This document shows positions 34,295-50,737 of a stretch of DNA of 64,000 nt, one piece after another (within the stretch, counting starts at the first letter, position 1; every line of letters begins with the position of its first letter). This stretch comes from Nelumbo lutea. Its lineage: Eukaryota > Streptophyta > Magnoliopsida > Proteales > Nelumbonaceae. The stretch spans positions 118,122,999-118,186,998 of the forward strand of contig JAKGHH010000001.1 in NCBI GenBank assembly GCA_022828595.1, written 5' to 3'. The position numbers and the translations under genes are program-made. Under the pieces are notes generated by a model. That model saw only the letters and a program-made list of their open reading frames with translations. It did not search any database and was not told the origin of the DNA.

Positions 34295-34829
34295 TAACTC
34301 AATAGAACAATAGTTATCTTTTTTTAGTATTTTGATTATCAAAAAAGATATAGTTAATGAATAGAAAACAAAAACATATTATCTTTTTTTCCTTCTTTTT
34401 TTGTTTTAACATAGCAACTTCTACTTATTGATTTGATTGATTTGATAGGATGAACCTCTAGTTTGTTTTAAAGTCTAGATCTTTCTATGATTAGTGGTAT
34501 TAAGAAAGCAAACTTACATGATTTGCTCACTTTATAAGGATTCTTCTTAACTTCCCTTTATTTCCCTTTGACCATCTACTCTTTCTTAATTATTTAATGC
34601 ATTCATTCTAGGATTTTTCCATGGATTCAGCCCTATGTTCACTCACTCTCTACATGTAAGTGGGGTTTTATAATCTATATGTTGGTGGTCATAGGATGGT
34701 AATTTGGACCAAGCTAAATGTGAATGAATTGAAACTCAATTTGGATGGGGCAAATGGTAATGGAGTCTAGTGTTGGTTTGTGATTAATTGGGTTCCTTTT
34801 GATATGGCATGGACTTATAAAATAAAACC

Positions 34830-35078
34830 TCCAAAAAAAATTTTCATTTAAGCCAAAAGGATAATGTTGGCAATAATGTAATATATGAGTCTCTTATCCA
34901 AGAAAGTTGGTGAGACAAAAGAACATGTAAATTTGAGTGTCTTATCTACATGGGTAAATTTCAACAAAAAGAACATGAATAAATCAATTTACTTGGATAA
35001 ATTTTACTTAGGAAATACTTACCTGGATTAGTGAATTTACCCAGATAAATAAGATAGCGATAAACAAACGAGGCATAA
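34830..35078. repeat. Dispersed repeat, copy A2
   Basis: This block is related to 10365-10608 in the same orientation. Shared phrases include 'ttttcattta', 'aatattgg/aatgttgg', 'cttatccaagaaagtgggtgag', 'gataaattttact/atc' and 'gataaacaaacgagg'. It is non-coding. Confidence 0.5.
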
Positions 35079-35254
35079 GAATAAAATTGTTTGAATGACA
35101 CTTTAAGAATTCAAACTCTTATAACAACGAAATGAGAATCTTTTTTTATGATAATGGATAGAACGTTAACGGAAGGGTCTTTATCTAATCGCCAAAGCTC
35201 GGGCTTTATGGCAAAAAAAAGTATAAAGGTCTGACCGTATGAGGTAATTTAAGA

Positions 35255-36872
35255 AATTTACCTTAAATAAATTTTTTAAATTAATGTTACCCTACTGTTT
35301 TTGACAATTGACTAAGTTTATGAAGGTTTCATTTCCACACAATACATATCTTTTTATTTTTTAACCCAATTTTACCCTCCACTTCTCTCCCCTCTTTCTT
35401 TCTCTCTCCCCATGCTGAGAGGAGACGATGACTTTGTCCGTTGCAACAGCATGGAGTTCACTGCCAAATCATGACTTTGAACAGATCATTGGAGGAGTTC
35501 CTTATTGAAACTTTGAAAAAAACAGGACAAAAGTGGACTTGGGTTTTCGATTGGGCACCGGAGGTTCTAGCGGTGGAGATTGGCAGTGGTGATTCCAGCA
35601 GCGAACCCAGGGGATCTTCACGAACTAAAGCATCAGGAGATAAAAGAGGCGAGTGAGTGACTTGCCGTAAGCGAACATAGATCTGCAACTCCATCTCCGC
35701 CTTCAGAATCATAACAGGAAGCTGGGCTTTCTCCTATGCTTTTCAACACTATAGGTTATTGTTTGATGTGCTGGATAGGAGTCATCGGCTTTGACAATGG
35801 GAAGGGAAAGAGGGGTTTTCAAGGTTCTGGGATTCTGGCAGGTGTTGCTGCAGGGTCCGATGCCTGAGACAAATGGTAACAAGAACATCTTTTCTTATGC
35901 TTCTTAGAAACCCATTATACAAAAACAAATTCGGAAGAGAACCCAAATACAAAAAGTCCAAAAGTTCGTACCTATCTTCAACTAAAATAAACATATAGTG
36001 AAAGAAATACAAGGCCCCAACAGGAATTTAGCGTGTTGATGGTTGGCTTTTTTATCAAATTCTTCCATGGATTCTTAATTTCATTATGGCTCTTGAACTA
36101 TCTTTCTATCTCTCGCCGCCTCTCTACTTTAATATTTGTTATCTGAAATTAAACTCAAGATCTAAGATGCAACAATTCAATTCAAAATTCCAGGGATCTT
36201 GTTCGGAGATGTTTTTGACGATTTTGTGGCATACACTTCCTTCGACTCGTTTTTTCTGATTTCTGCAGTTTTATTTTATTGTACCTTAGCTGTAATGTAT
36301 GGTGTATGGTGTATGGTTTTCTGTTTTCCCCCTCTTTTGCTGTTACTTGAAATATCTGAACCTTACAATCAATGTTTCAGATTGACCTTATATTTAGCTT
36401 GCTTTCTATTAGATTGGTTTAATTTCTCTGTCTTCTTATCACACCCCTTAATCCTATCAGATCTAGGAGGAAGGAGGAGGCGAACGATATGATTATCTTC
36501 TGTCTTCGTTCTCAAATCCAGCTTGATTCCAGTCATCAACCATCACTTTGAGAACAAGCAGCTGTAGTTGTCTCTGTTCTTGCAACCTTAGATGATTCTT
36601 CTCGTAATGCTGTGTTCGAAGGGACCTATAGTTTGTTTACAATGAATTGGGGAGAAAAAAAGGGAAATGGGAGGAAGAAATGGTTTAGACTGATGAAGGG
36701 CTGGGAGGGTGGAAGAGTGGATGGCTGTCTCAGTGCCCGTTCCCAGTAATCGGAGAACATAGGACAGACAAAGAGGGGATGAGGAAGATGATAAGAAATG
36801 GCCATAACATTGTGGCGGAAAAAACGCAAAGGGTAATATTGGATTTAAAAAAAATTATAAGAAATTTACCCT
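35255..36872. mobile_element. Mutator-like non-autonomous element upstream of MDP1 (third family copy)
   Basis: The left part has 'aaatttacct..ttttttaaattaatgttaccc', 'gacaattgacta' and 'ttttaacccaattttaccctcc'. The inverse complement of the right end (36838-36872) reads 'gggtaaatttc..ttttttttaaatccaatattaccc'. The same subterminal phrases occur in the elements at 8699-10184 and 23990-25309. Its right end is only about 95 bp from the MDP1 start codon. Internal open frames carry no recognised motif. The limits are approximate. Confidence 0.45.
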
Positions 36873-36882
36873 AAAAACAATT

Positions 36883-36890
36883 CCACGTGG
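36883..36890 (+). promoter_or_regulatory. G-box palindrome (CCACGTGG) upstream of MDP1
   Basis: A perfect 8-base palindrome containing CACGTG lies 78 bases before the MDP1 start, just outside the Mutator-like element. G-boxes bind bZIP and bHLH factors in plants. Function here is inferred only from sequence and position. Confidence 0.35.
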
Positions 36891-36967
36891 CATGAAGGAG
36901 TTAAAAACAATTCGTACACTGGGAGATTCGAGACGAAGGCGGCCAGGACAGAACGACCGAGGAGAAG

Positions 36968-41213
<4,246 letters not shown>

Positions 41214-41458
41214 TTAGTTTTTCTTTATTTTGCTTTTGAAAGGTTGTGGAGTTTGTGCACATTGTCTGAGATTGTGCTATTGTAGTTCTCATTCAAATGG
41301 GAAAATCAATACAATACAACTGTTACAGAAATTATTTGCAATCTATTGCTATCAGTGAGTTCATAGTAATTCAGGAAAGTCAACCAAATCATTTCTACTT
41401 AACAGGGATGCAGGATGTATCCCCTTTTGTCACGTTATATGCACTTGCATGCTCAATA

Positions 41459-41671
41459 CAAGGTTCAAAGTATCGACACGTATCAATTGATTTGTATCGT
41501 TCCAGCACCCCACTGATACACCCCTGGTCTGTCCAGTTCAGGGTGTGGCGAAGACCTAAACCGGTTCCTCTGAAAGTTGGCAAAAAAAAAAAAAAAAAAC
41601 ACCAAAAGGAGTATTGATTCACCCAATACGCCTATACTGGCATATCAGGCGTATCGATATTTTGAACCTTG
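41459..41671. mobile_element. Miniature element with CAAGGTTCAAAGTATCG inverted ends
   Basis: The left end caaggttcaaagtatcgaca and the inverse complement of the right end caaggttcaaaatatcgata agree at most of the first 17 bases. The 213-bp element shares this end with the 1.4-kb hAT-type element at 15314-16742. The flanking octamers (gctcaata, cactaatg) are not a clean duplication, so the insertion is old or the ends are slightly off. It lies about 245 bp beyond the MDP1 stop. Confidence 0.65.
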
Positions 41672-42640
41672 CACTAATGTCTGGATTTCCATAGCAAGTC
41701 CCAGTGATCCATATGATCTGATCAACCGATCTTCATTTATCATTTTACACAATTTTGTTGGATATCCAAAACAAGGGTTTGATCTGTGTTGTTTATCATT
41801 TCCTTGTTATGTGCTTTCCTCAAGCTCTCATGCAGTTCTGTCATGATCCAATGGTCTGCTTGAGTTTCTCTATTGCAGTTTTAATTTCATCTAGTTCTTC
41901 ATCTTTATGGAAGCCGTCCATTTCCTATTCTTGAGAGCAGAAACGGAGATGGCATGTTAAAAATTAAAATGGAGAACTGGGTTAATATAACTATCAGGTC
42001 TTGACATGTAAAAGAAAATCCACAAGATAGCATGTTTCTTAAAGAAGGCAACAAGAATTGTTTCTCAAAACTCTAATAACATGAAGATATTTCACCGAAA
42101 GTTACAAACATGTCATGCCCTACAATTTTTAGACACAAATATAGCTAGCTATTCGAGATGCTTTATTGATAATGCAGATTGAGTAACATAATTTAACACA
42201 AACTCAAGCATTTCAAGAAAGACATGGAGTTGTAAAAGAATGTTCATTGGAAGAAAAACTGAAAATCTGCCATCAGATTGGAATCTAATCAACTAAGGGG
42301 CGGAACATAATAAAGGGGTCCCCACGTGAGGAGAGCGCTTCTGACTTTGGATTGTAATATAATCAACCATAATACCATATCCCACTCTGACTGACCCTAC
42401 ATTGTCATCTCTGTCCAAAAATCTAAATACACTTGCAATCCATCATGTAATGGTGGAAGGTCTAATCGGCAACGATGGGCCCAGCATCACATCAAACCGT
42501 TTGTCCTTGTCGAGGAATGTCAACAAAGTACGTCAAGTGCGACACTTTGCCGCTTTGGATCAAGGAGGATTCGAGGGGAGAAATGATAGACAGGAAATTG
42601 GAAAATCACCTTTCTTTTGCCTCTTCTGGTATAAACTCGA
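41672..42640. other. Intergenic region between MDP1 and the prolidase-like gene
   Basis: No supported gene. The open frame 42402-42788 (+) overlaps a dispersed repeat and shows no motif. Confidence 0.4.
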
Positions 42641-42654
42641 CAATAATTTGTGCC

Positions 42655-43055
42655 TAGTGCGGATACATCCGATGCAGAATTCTGAATTTCAGGCCCCCGC
42701 CCTCTCTAATTACATCCTGCCCGTGAATTTGACATCAATTCACGGTCACGATGCACTCCCTCTATATTATGGGGCTATAAAATTTTGATCTGGGCTGATT
42801 GGTCATTCTCCCTAATTTGTGGAGAAATAGAGAAAGATCCAATGTAGATTTCTGATTTTCTACGGACAGGCCCAATGTAGATTTCTAATTTTCACGGCAA
42901 AACTATAAACATTCAAAAGATCAAAACCCACATTCTATACACCTTATCGGCCCGTGAATTAGTATCAATTCCAAACTGACACCTACCCAAAATGTACTTC
43001 GAGTCTATAAATACTGACCCTGAGCTGAACCGTCATTCTCCCTAATTTGTGCTGG
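42655..43055. repeat. Dispersed repeat B, copy 2 plus a partial third copy
   Basis: 42670-42812 matches 20466-20633 (gatgcagaattctgaattt through tgggctgattggtc). A more diverged copy follows at about 42845-43045 ('cccgtgaattagtatcaattc', 'tgagctgaaccgtcattctccc'). Two adjacent copies suggest tandem insertion or local duplication. Confidence 0.55.
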
Positions 43056-45889
43056 TGGTCTACTAAAACATGCTAATCTTTTCCTTTCCTTGTTGCCCAT
43101 TACAGCTTTCCATGCAAAGAAAAGGAATGCTCAAATTAACAGTAAGAAATAAAACAGAATGCCTCCGGATCCAGAATCCAAGAAAAAAGTATCACACAAC
43201 AGTTGCAAAAAAGATTTGGTGGCTGATACAACTTCAATATTGCGTCAAGGGGTTCAGCTTGCTACTCGGTAGTAGTGAGAGTTCCCTCCGATGTTGAGGA
43301 TGAAATTTCACTCTTCTCCGATAGGGCAGTTGCTGATTCTTCCTCCAGTGTCGCAGATGAAAGGCCCATTTTAGGATCTTCCTTTGATGTTGTAGATGAA
43401 AGGCCAGTATTCTGATATTTCAAGATTGTTTCATTGTCCAAAGGCCAGGATGCTCCTGCCATGACGGCTTCAATTTCCCATGCTTCTCGAGGCAGGTGGT
43501 GAGGTTTTCACATCCATTAGATGTTACACGCTGAACAAACAGAAACTTATATTAAGGTTCCATTTGATGAATTTCTTCAAACTACTAAATGTGGTTTCAC
43601 CAATTCTCCTAGCTGCTAGTCCCAAACAAAAAGATTTTATCCAGTATTGTCAGACTCAAATCAGACCCAGTTTCAAGGCGACAGATGAAAATTCCATGCC
43701 CCTGTTTTTTTAATTATTTTCCTAGGCTGAATGATCTAACAAACGGTTAAACTGTCAACCCATGACCCAGTGAGTTTTCTGGTTTTTGTCAGGCCTGAGT
43801 CTGACAACATTAATTTTATTTTTCTATTTTTTGTATTCATCTGTCAACCAATGCTTGAAACCATATTCAATCTTGCTATTTTTTCATTCTTATATCTGTT
43901 AATCCAACCTATAAAACGCCAGTGAGATTGATCATAGATTCAGTTAAGAGAGATACATACTACACTACTTTCAATTCGGACACCACCAAATTGTCTAAAC
44001 CGTGCAATCACGTCACTATTGATGAACTTAGACATGTTCTGATTATTCATTGCTGATATTAGGAGAGCATCATTAAAATAGCAATCTGGTGAAACTGTAA
44101 CCACCTGCAGTTAAAGTAAAGCAAAAGAATAAGCAATTTCAACTTGATGCTCTTTTGCTTGTGATTGTAATGAGTAGTGTGGTGCAGTGTAATGATTCAC
44201 AGGCAAGGCATTATGTAATTTGGCCTATATATAGGTCCCGATAAAATTTTATACACAAACACATTGGGAAATTTTGGCATATTTATCTGCAATTACATCA
44301 CATCAGGACAGAGTTCATAGTGGAAAAGTCACTAATCAAAATATGCATCTCTGAATTTATTAACACTTTAACCATGTATAACATCATAACCACAAGTTTT
44401 GTAATTCATGTGGATAGAATCTGACTTGGTATCTAGGAGATTTGCTCCTAAACTTAAGATATTTTCAACCCCAGAGGAATCATAAAAAACATGATGGTGC
44501 CTAGAGGTGTATAAAACTTGGCAAATGGGAACTGGCCATATGTATATTCAGTAAAGATGTTCTAGATTACACTGCACTTCTTTTTAAGTGTTAAAAGAGA
44601 CCAAAGAATACTAGATATCAATAAAAAATCTTATTATATGACTAACCATGCCTTCTTTGAGTTGTCTAGCTGTCCGCAATGCCCTGAGCCCAGGTTCTGT
44701 TGGCCTCTCTATCCCCTAAAAGAGTGAGAAAAAAACAGTTCAGATCATCAATTGGATGAAGGCAAAAACATTACAAGCTAACATTAAGACTCTCTTGTGT
44801 CATACCACACAACACCTCAATCAAAGAAATGACTGACCTGAGGATAACCTCCTGGATCATGAGCATCAATCCCAAGGAAATGTCCTATGCCATGGGGCAT
44901 GAAGATGGCACCCAATCTTTCTTCCATCATATCATCAGCCTTCCTGGAAGGAATATCAATTTTATGCTTCTATTACATGCTTACCAATAAAAAAAAATTC
45001 TATTACATGCTGATACTTGATCATTCTAAGTATTTCTCATGCAAAAGACTCATACCCGATGAGAATTCCTCCCTCTACCAAGGACTCCAAAATATGCCGC
45101 TCAGCTAATCTGTTTTGCATTGGAATTAAATATGGAATATCATTAACAAAACATTAATTTACGCAGCTAAACTCAAAATTATGGTAACTATGATGTTCCA
45201 CTCAAAATGATAATGCAATCACAGGCAGATGAACCAAGGTTCCTAATGATAGAGATCTCAAACTCCATACGTGTGCAAACTAGCATTCATTTTATATCAT
45301 AAATGTAAATATCACCACTCTGCAACTCTGATGCTTGATAACCTTGACCCAAAAAAATGATAAAAGATACTCAACAATTTTACAAAGAAAAAGGGAAGCA
45401 TCAGAGCAAAGAATGCAAGTATCATTTGTAAGCACTTATATTATACTTGTAGATACTATAAAGATGAAGGATGAAAAATTAAGATGTACAAAACCATACT
45501 TGTGCATGTCTATCCAGCTTACTCCGTCTTTTATTGGAGACATAACCTCATTATGAACCTTCAGAACTGCCTGAGAAATTGTGAATAAGACATTTAACTT
45601 TTTGAACAGAACAAAATAAATAAGAAATGACTTAGTATACCTAAACCCAGGTGCTTTAGTTTCTCATTCACTAATCTAATTGTGACCAAATGGTGATAGG
45701 AGGTTAGGCAACCAATGTGCTAGCAAAATGATATTTTCCAACTTGTCATAACTTAGGCAATACCTTTCCATCGCCATCTGAATCTAATTGGAAAAGAATA
45801 CAAAACCCAAACAGAAAATATAAATCAACTAATTAGAAGCATTGGATAACTACCAAATAAAGCATCTAACTTGAAACAAAAAAGTTATT

Positions 45890-47760
45890 CTTCTGAAAAA
45901 ATGGTAGGATCCATCTAATGGATGCCATGAAGGGTGCAGAATGGGTGGGCGAATTTCAAAAAAATTTCCTATCTTAACTGGGAATCATATTCCCTAAATT
46001 TAGAATACATTATTCAAGGATTCTACTTGAACCATAATCAAACCAGATCTGAACCAAAAGGAAACAGGAAGGATTATAGTTGATCCGGAGAAACAATATC
46101 TCCCAAAGTTGGTGTTCACGCCCAAAGAAGAAACCAAGATCCGCTCCTGCTGAAGATGACACAGCTGTGGATGGAACAGAACCAGCAGAGTGCATCCTAC
46201 ATACTGAATTCTTCACAAGAACCCTCTAGAAACCTTGAACACCGAATCTTTTTGTCTTTCTTGCAAGAGTGTTGTCAAGAACTAATTTCTTGACTTCCTG
46301 TTGCTGCAAAAATCCAATCTTCCAACAGGGAGTGGAGGCGGATGAAGGAGGAGAAATCCAGGGACAAAGAGGGTAGAACTATCTCTTCATTCTGGAGCCT
46401 GTGAGAGATCCGATTTCAATTCGTAGGATGTGTTTCTTGCTTACTCAAACCCCTAGTTCAAAATCTAATATTTCTGCTAGGATTTTCTCCTCTTTCTTCT
46501 TGATTAAGAAATCTCCCAATATTTTGGGAGTTATCCCAATCTAAATCAGTATTTGGATAGGGGTTAATCTTAATCCTATCTGCAAATTAAGTTAGTTAAC
46601 TCCTGATCTTATCAGGAGGTTACCAGATTCAAATCTAATTTGAATTTGGTCTCTTAGAGTGGATAAGGTTAAAGACCCAATCATTTTACTAACATTAATC
46701 TCAAATTCGCCCCATGAACAAGTGATCATATTAGTCCAGTTCAAAATGGGCTTTTGGCCCATTAAATGTTCAGTGTTTAACCAGTTTCCAATCTGCTGCC
46801 CAGTTGGGCTTCTTTGTATGGCATGAGACCCAAGCATTGATCTACACACCAGCCACATGGGTTCGGCCCAGCCTTTATTACAAGGCCCAGCCGAATTCAC
46901 TAAAAGACTCAGTGACCCCCTTGAGCCCATCACATAAACCCTATGGGCCCAACACTTACATTAAGTGGTCCCTACGCCAAGCCATCTCATAAAAACCCAA
47001 GGATTGTGGGCAAGTGCAAGATTAGCCCATCAGGTATTATCCTAAATGGTCTTACACTCAACCTCTCAACCCTTAATGATCAAGCACTGCCCGACAAGAG
47101 AAGACATCTCCCTCGACTACAAGGAACAGTGCCGCACTCTCCACTCACATGGATCCCGGGAATTAAAACCTTTTGCAAATCTTTTGAAACCGTACATATA
47201 CATATATATATTAATTTTGCAAAACAAAATTCCAACGATTGAAATCAACTGCTGGCAGTTTGGTTTCCATCAGAGATAGTGCATTCCCGATCATTACCAT
47301 TGTCCGACAAAAGGGCTGATCCTGTCACTATGACCACTCACTCAGATGAATTCTCAGACTGCCCCAACATGTCTAGGTTTTGACCCCCACTAAGGATCTC
47401 ACTGATTGACACATCAAAGACAGCCCGATCCGATACCTAGTGATGTGTCATAATCGAGTCTAGGGGTCAGGTGTAACTTTCCAGTTTTTGCCCATCTGTC
47501 TCCAAGGTCTAGGGTAATACTGGAATTCTAGTCCGATTCAAGGGTTCAAGCAATCCCATACTGCATGTGCCTTGGGTTTTACCCTGATGGCCGAAACAAA
47601 CCATCCCAACACTTGGTGGCACATCAGTATCAACAGTGGTAGGATAAATCTCCCCAGACTTATCCAATGGCTGCGAACATTTAAAACTAACACAAGTTTC
47701 CATAAGTGTCCAGTTTTAGGGCCTTGTACAAAATTATACCAAACAACATGAATCAAACAT
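45890..47760 (-). mobile_element. LTR-like insertion in a prolidase intron (tentative)
   Basis: The block differs in composition from the flanking intron. It has an outer minus-strand start TGTTTGATTCATG at about 47759, a long non-coding body with 'ttttgggagttatcccaatc'-type phrases, and no open frame with a motif. This resembles a solo LTR. I found no target duplication and no clear left edge. Confidence 0.25.
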
Positions 47761-48470
47761 GCACTTTAATTTATTTCCACTAAATAACAAATTATATCAA
47801 ATCTGATTGAAGCTAAGGACATACAAGACTGTCTAACATCTTCATGTTCTGTAATACACAACATTAACAACTGGACTAGAAGCATTGCACTTACATTATA
47901 TACGAGACGTTGATCATCATTGAATTTTCCATTTACCTACATGAAGATAGAATGTAACCAGTTATGATTGTTAGCCAGTAAATTTATCAATCTTGGTAGT
48001 ACATTGAATTGGACTGAGTGAGCAATAAGTTATCAGGAACAAATTTAATATGGCAAAGCAGGTCTCACATTTTCCCAGTGCACATTTTACCAACCCAGAT
48101 ATTAAATCCTAAAATCGAAAAATTTTTCTAGCCCATCAGGATTATGGTTACTCCATTACAATAACCCCAATATAGTTGTAATTATTAATGAAGCTTATTA
48201 ATTTATCATGTAACTCGAGATTTCTTAGATTAGCCATGACATGCTTGGAGTGGTTTCAGATTAGCAGTGGTGATTAAGTCAAAGGAAGATTCATTTGATA
48301 TGGACCTAGCAAGATTATACACGGAAGAGAGCTATTCAAGATCAACTTTATCCAAAACTATAACCAGACCCCATAGTTCAACTCGTCAATGCACTATTGC
48401 AACCATAAATTATTAACATAGTCTATATTTTTTCAAATTCTGATATTATATACCTATAAAAAAGGTCTAG

Positions 48471-48489
48471 AATTTTATATTTGTTATTT
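48471..48489. repeat. Target-site duplication of the LINE insertion, left
   Basis: The 18-mer aattttatatttgttatt (plus one shared T) occurs here and at 50719-50737. It flanks the LINE-derived insertion precisely. Confidence 0.85.
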
Positions 48490-50718
48490 TTCTGAGTAAG
48501 ATAAGGTAAATTTATTAAAAAGAAAACAGAGTATACAAGATGTATACGAAAAGAAAAAGAAAAAAACAGGGGCAAAACAGAACCCACAAGCCACTCCAAC
48601 AAAACAAACGAGCGGGCCTGAGAATGCACGAACAAGACCTCCCACAGCACCCCAACCTAGAGACCTCAGCTAACCTACCTACAGAGGCCCAAAAACACCC
48701 CGTGAACCATGACAAAGCAAAAACTCACTAGTGAACACTAAAACCTTCTGCGGTTCTGCCTCTGCCTCTTCTACCTCTCCCTCTGGCGCAACGAGTCCCA
48801 CAGGAAGGAGGATCAGCAACCGGCAGGTGGTAGCAGTCCACAGAAACTTGGACTTTCTAACCCCGAGCGGAAATGACGAAGAATCAGACATGTAGTCCGA
48901 CCACGAGCTTTCTGACCCCACTTCTGTATCAGTCTCGAGAGAAGGATCAAGCCCAGAGGGGTGAATCTTCAACTCCTCAGAAAACTTATCTTTAAGCCAA
49001 TCTCGGACGCTGGTCTCTTGGTCCCCTAGGATAGACACCCCAAGAAACTCCCAAAGCGCATCGCTTTTTCCACCTGCTCATCAACGCCCACCTGTGCCGA
49101 TACAACATCCTCTTCTTGAACTTCCGATAGGGGTCCACTCACCCGAGCCCCATCATTAAGAGGCTCTCTTGTGGCCGGAGAGCTTGTGGAGACTGAAAAC
49201 CTAACCGAGAAATTGGTAAGCATGGACTTTGCAATGGTGTCGTTACTGGTTTGAGCTTCACAACTGCCACCTCCACATGCAGTATCTTTGATGGCCTCAA
49301 ATCTATACCAAATGGAGCTCAAAGGGACAAGCCCTTGAGAGCCCATCGGAAATTTGGGCTTTAGAGCGGCCAGAGGCAGGCCCAGCCCATGATTAGGTTA
49401 ACCCATAAAGGTTGGCCCACGCTCCAAGTCGGGAATCGAAATTTGAGGCTTCCCTGCTCACCGAACACACTCAAAAGACTTTTGAAAATTGAATCACCCG
49501 CCCAGTCTTGAACAGAAACCTTTGTTGTTCCTGGATTCACCGGCGCCCTTACCTCCGATGGCACCATATCCAGCGAGACTCCGTCTGGGGCCAGAAACAA
49601 CAAAGGAATCCCGCCTCCCGTTTCTGATTGACTTGGGGCGCAAACCTCTGTTTCAGAAATTAAAGGCACCGGCACCGACAGTCTCCCTTCCCTTTTCCTC
49701 TGTACCAGTCCCCCGCGCTCAAACCCGCCGCTTCTTTCTATTTCTCCTCCTTTTATGGTGTTTCCGCTTGGGGAGAACCTCTCAAACCCCGCCCCTGAGG
49801 GAACGCCCACCCTCACCCCAATACCAGTCTCACATGTCGGAGCAGGGTATGACTTTCTCCCAGAGATGGACATAGTATACGGCTGCGGGTTAGAATCCCA
49901 ATTGTTTTCCTCTTCTTCCATCGCTGCCCACCTAATGGGTCTCCTCGGTTTCGCTACTAACGACTCTGGCCCTTCCACCACGAAGTTTACCACAAAAACT
50001 TCCCCCAAAATCTCCACCGTCAAAGATTTTGGTATCTCGTGCGAGACTTCCGCCCATATCAGCAACCTCATTGCTTCGAGGTCCGTCCAACAGAGGTTAT
50101 CCTCTGCCACACCTGCAAAGCAGCCACCAACGGCGTTTCCGTGCTCCCTAAACATTTCCAAGCTCCAGGCTTGGAGTGGGAGCCCAAATACCTGGATTCG
50201 CGACCGCTGGGATCCCCACACAGCTTTTTCCTTCTCCAGCCCTGGATCCCACCGAAAAAGTGCTAAGGTTCTTCCTCCGAGCCGGAACGGGCTCTTTCCC
50301 ACCAACCGGATAACCTCAAGTTCCGATTCTAGGATAACCAAAACGCGGCCACCTGCTAACTGCCTGAACTCCGGTTCTGTACTGCAGTTGCACAATCTCG
50401 AAACCTGAAGCTGCAAATCCTTCGACCAGAGAAATTCCCCTTCAATTTCCCCGACCAAACACCTCCTCAGATAACACTCCCTTTCCTTTACTCCGAGCTC
50501 ACCAGCACAAACACGTCAACCCGTCAGAGTTATCCGAACTGTCGCTTCGCCCAACTCTGAGAAGCCAAACATCGTGAACTATCAGAAGCCTTAACACTTT
50601 TTCGGTGGGTATTGGTCTCCCCGGACTCGCTCGATCGAGTTTAGGATGGAGACTGTCTTGTCAGAGACAAGGACGAGAAGGGAGAGTGAAGTTACTCACT
50701 AGACCCATCATCATATTT
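48490..50718 (-). mobile_element. LINE-derived element with ORF1 only, in a prolidase intron
   Basis: The 2.23-kb insertion is bounded by an 18-19-bp target duplication, as expected for L1-type target-primed integration. On the minus strand it has a leader (50718-50459), an ORF1 region (50458-48679) and a short 3' tail ending in only a few A residues. No endonuclease or reverse transcriptase is present, although both ends look defined by the duplication. It is therefore an internally deleted or non-autonomous LINE that must have been mobilised in trans. Confidence 0.75.
48679..50458 (-). pseudogene. LINE ORF1-like protein with DUF4283-type domain
   Basis: The first segment (50458-49361) is open for 365 codons. 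Residues about 10-190 fit the DUF4283 pattern of plant LINE ORF1 proteins: 'LLIWAEVSHEIPKSLTVEIL' near the end, and 'IQVFGLPLQAWSLEMFREHG' followed by 'VGGCFAGV', equivalent to the 'v.glPl..W....f..iG..lG' block. Two further segments (49346-49026 and 49038-48679) continue the acidic C-terminal part, including 'SESSWSDYMSDSS', across frame breaks. No CCHC knuckle is seen. It presumably bound element RNA in the nucleus or cytoplasm. Plus-strand open frames over it are shadows. Confidence 0.65.
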
Positions 50719-50737
50719 AATTTTATATTTGTTATTT
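50719..50737. repeat. Target-site duplication of the LINE insertion, right
   Basis: This is an exact copy of the 18-mer at 48471-48488 and marks the 5' end of the minus-strand LINE. Confidence 0.85.

Noticed and set aside
49489..50408. Long plus-strand open frames (128 and 217 codons)
   Set aside because: They are shadows of the minus-strand LINE ORF1, which alone shows a DUF4283-type pattern.
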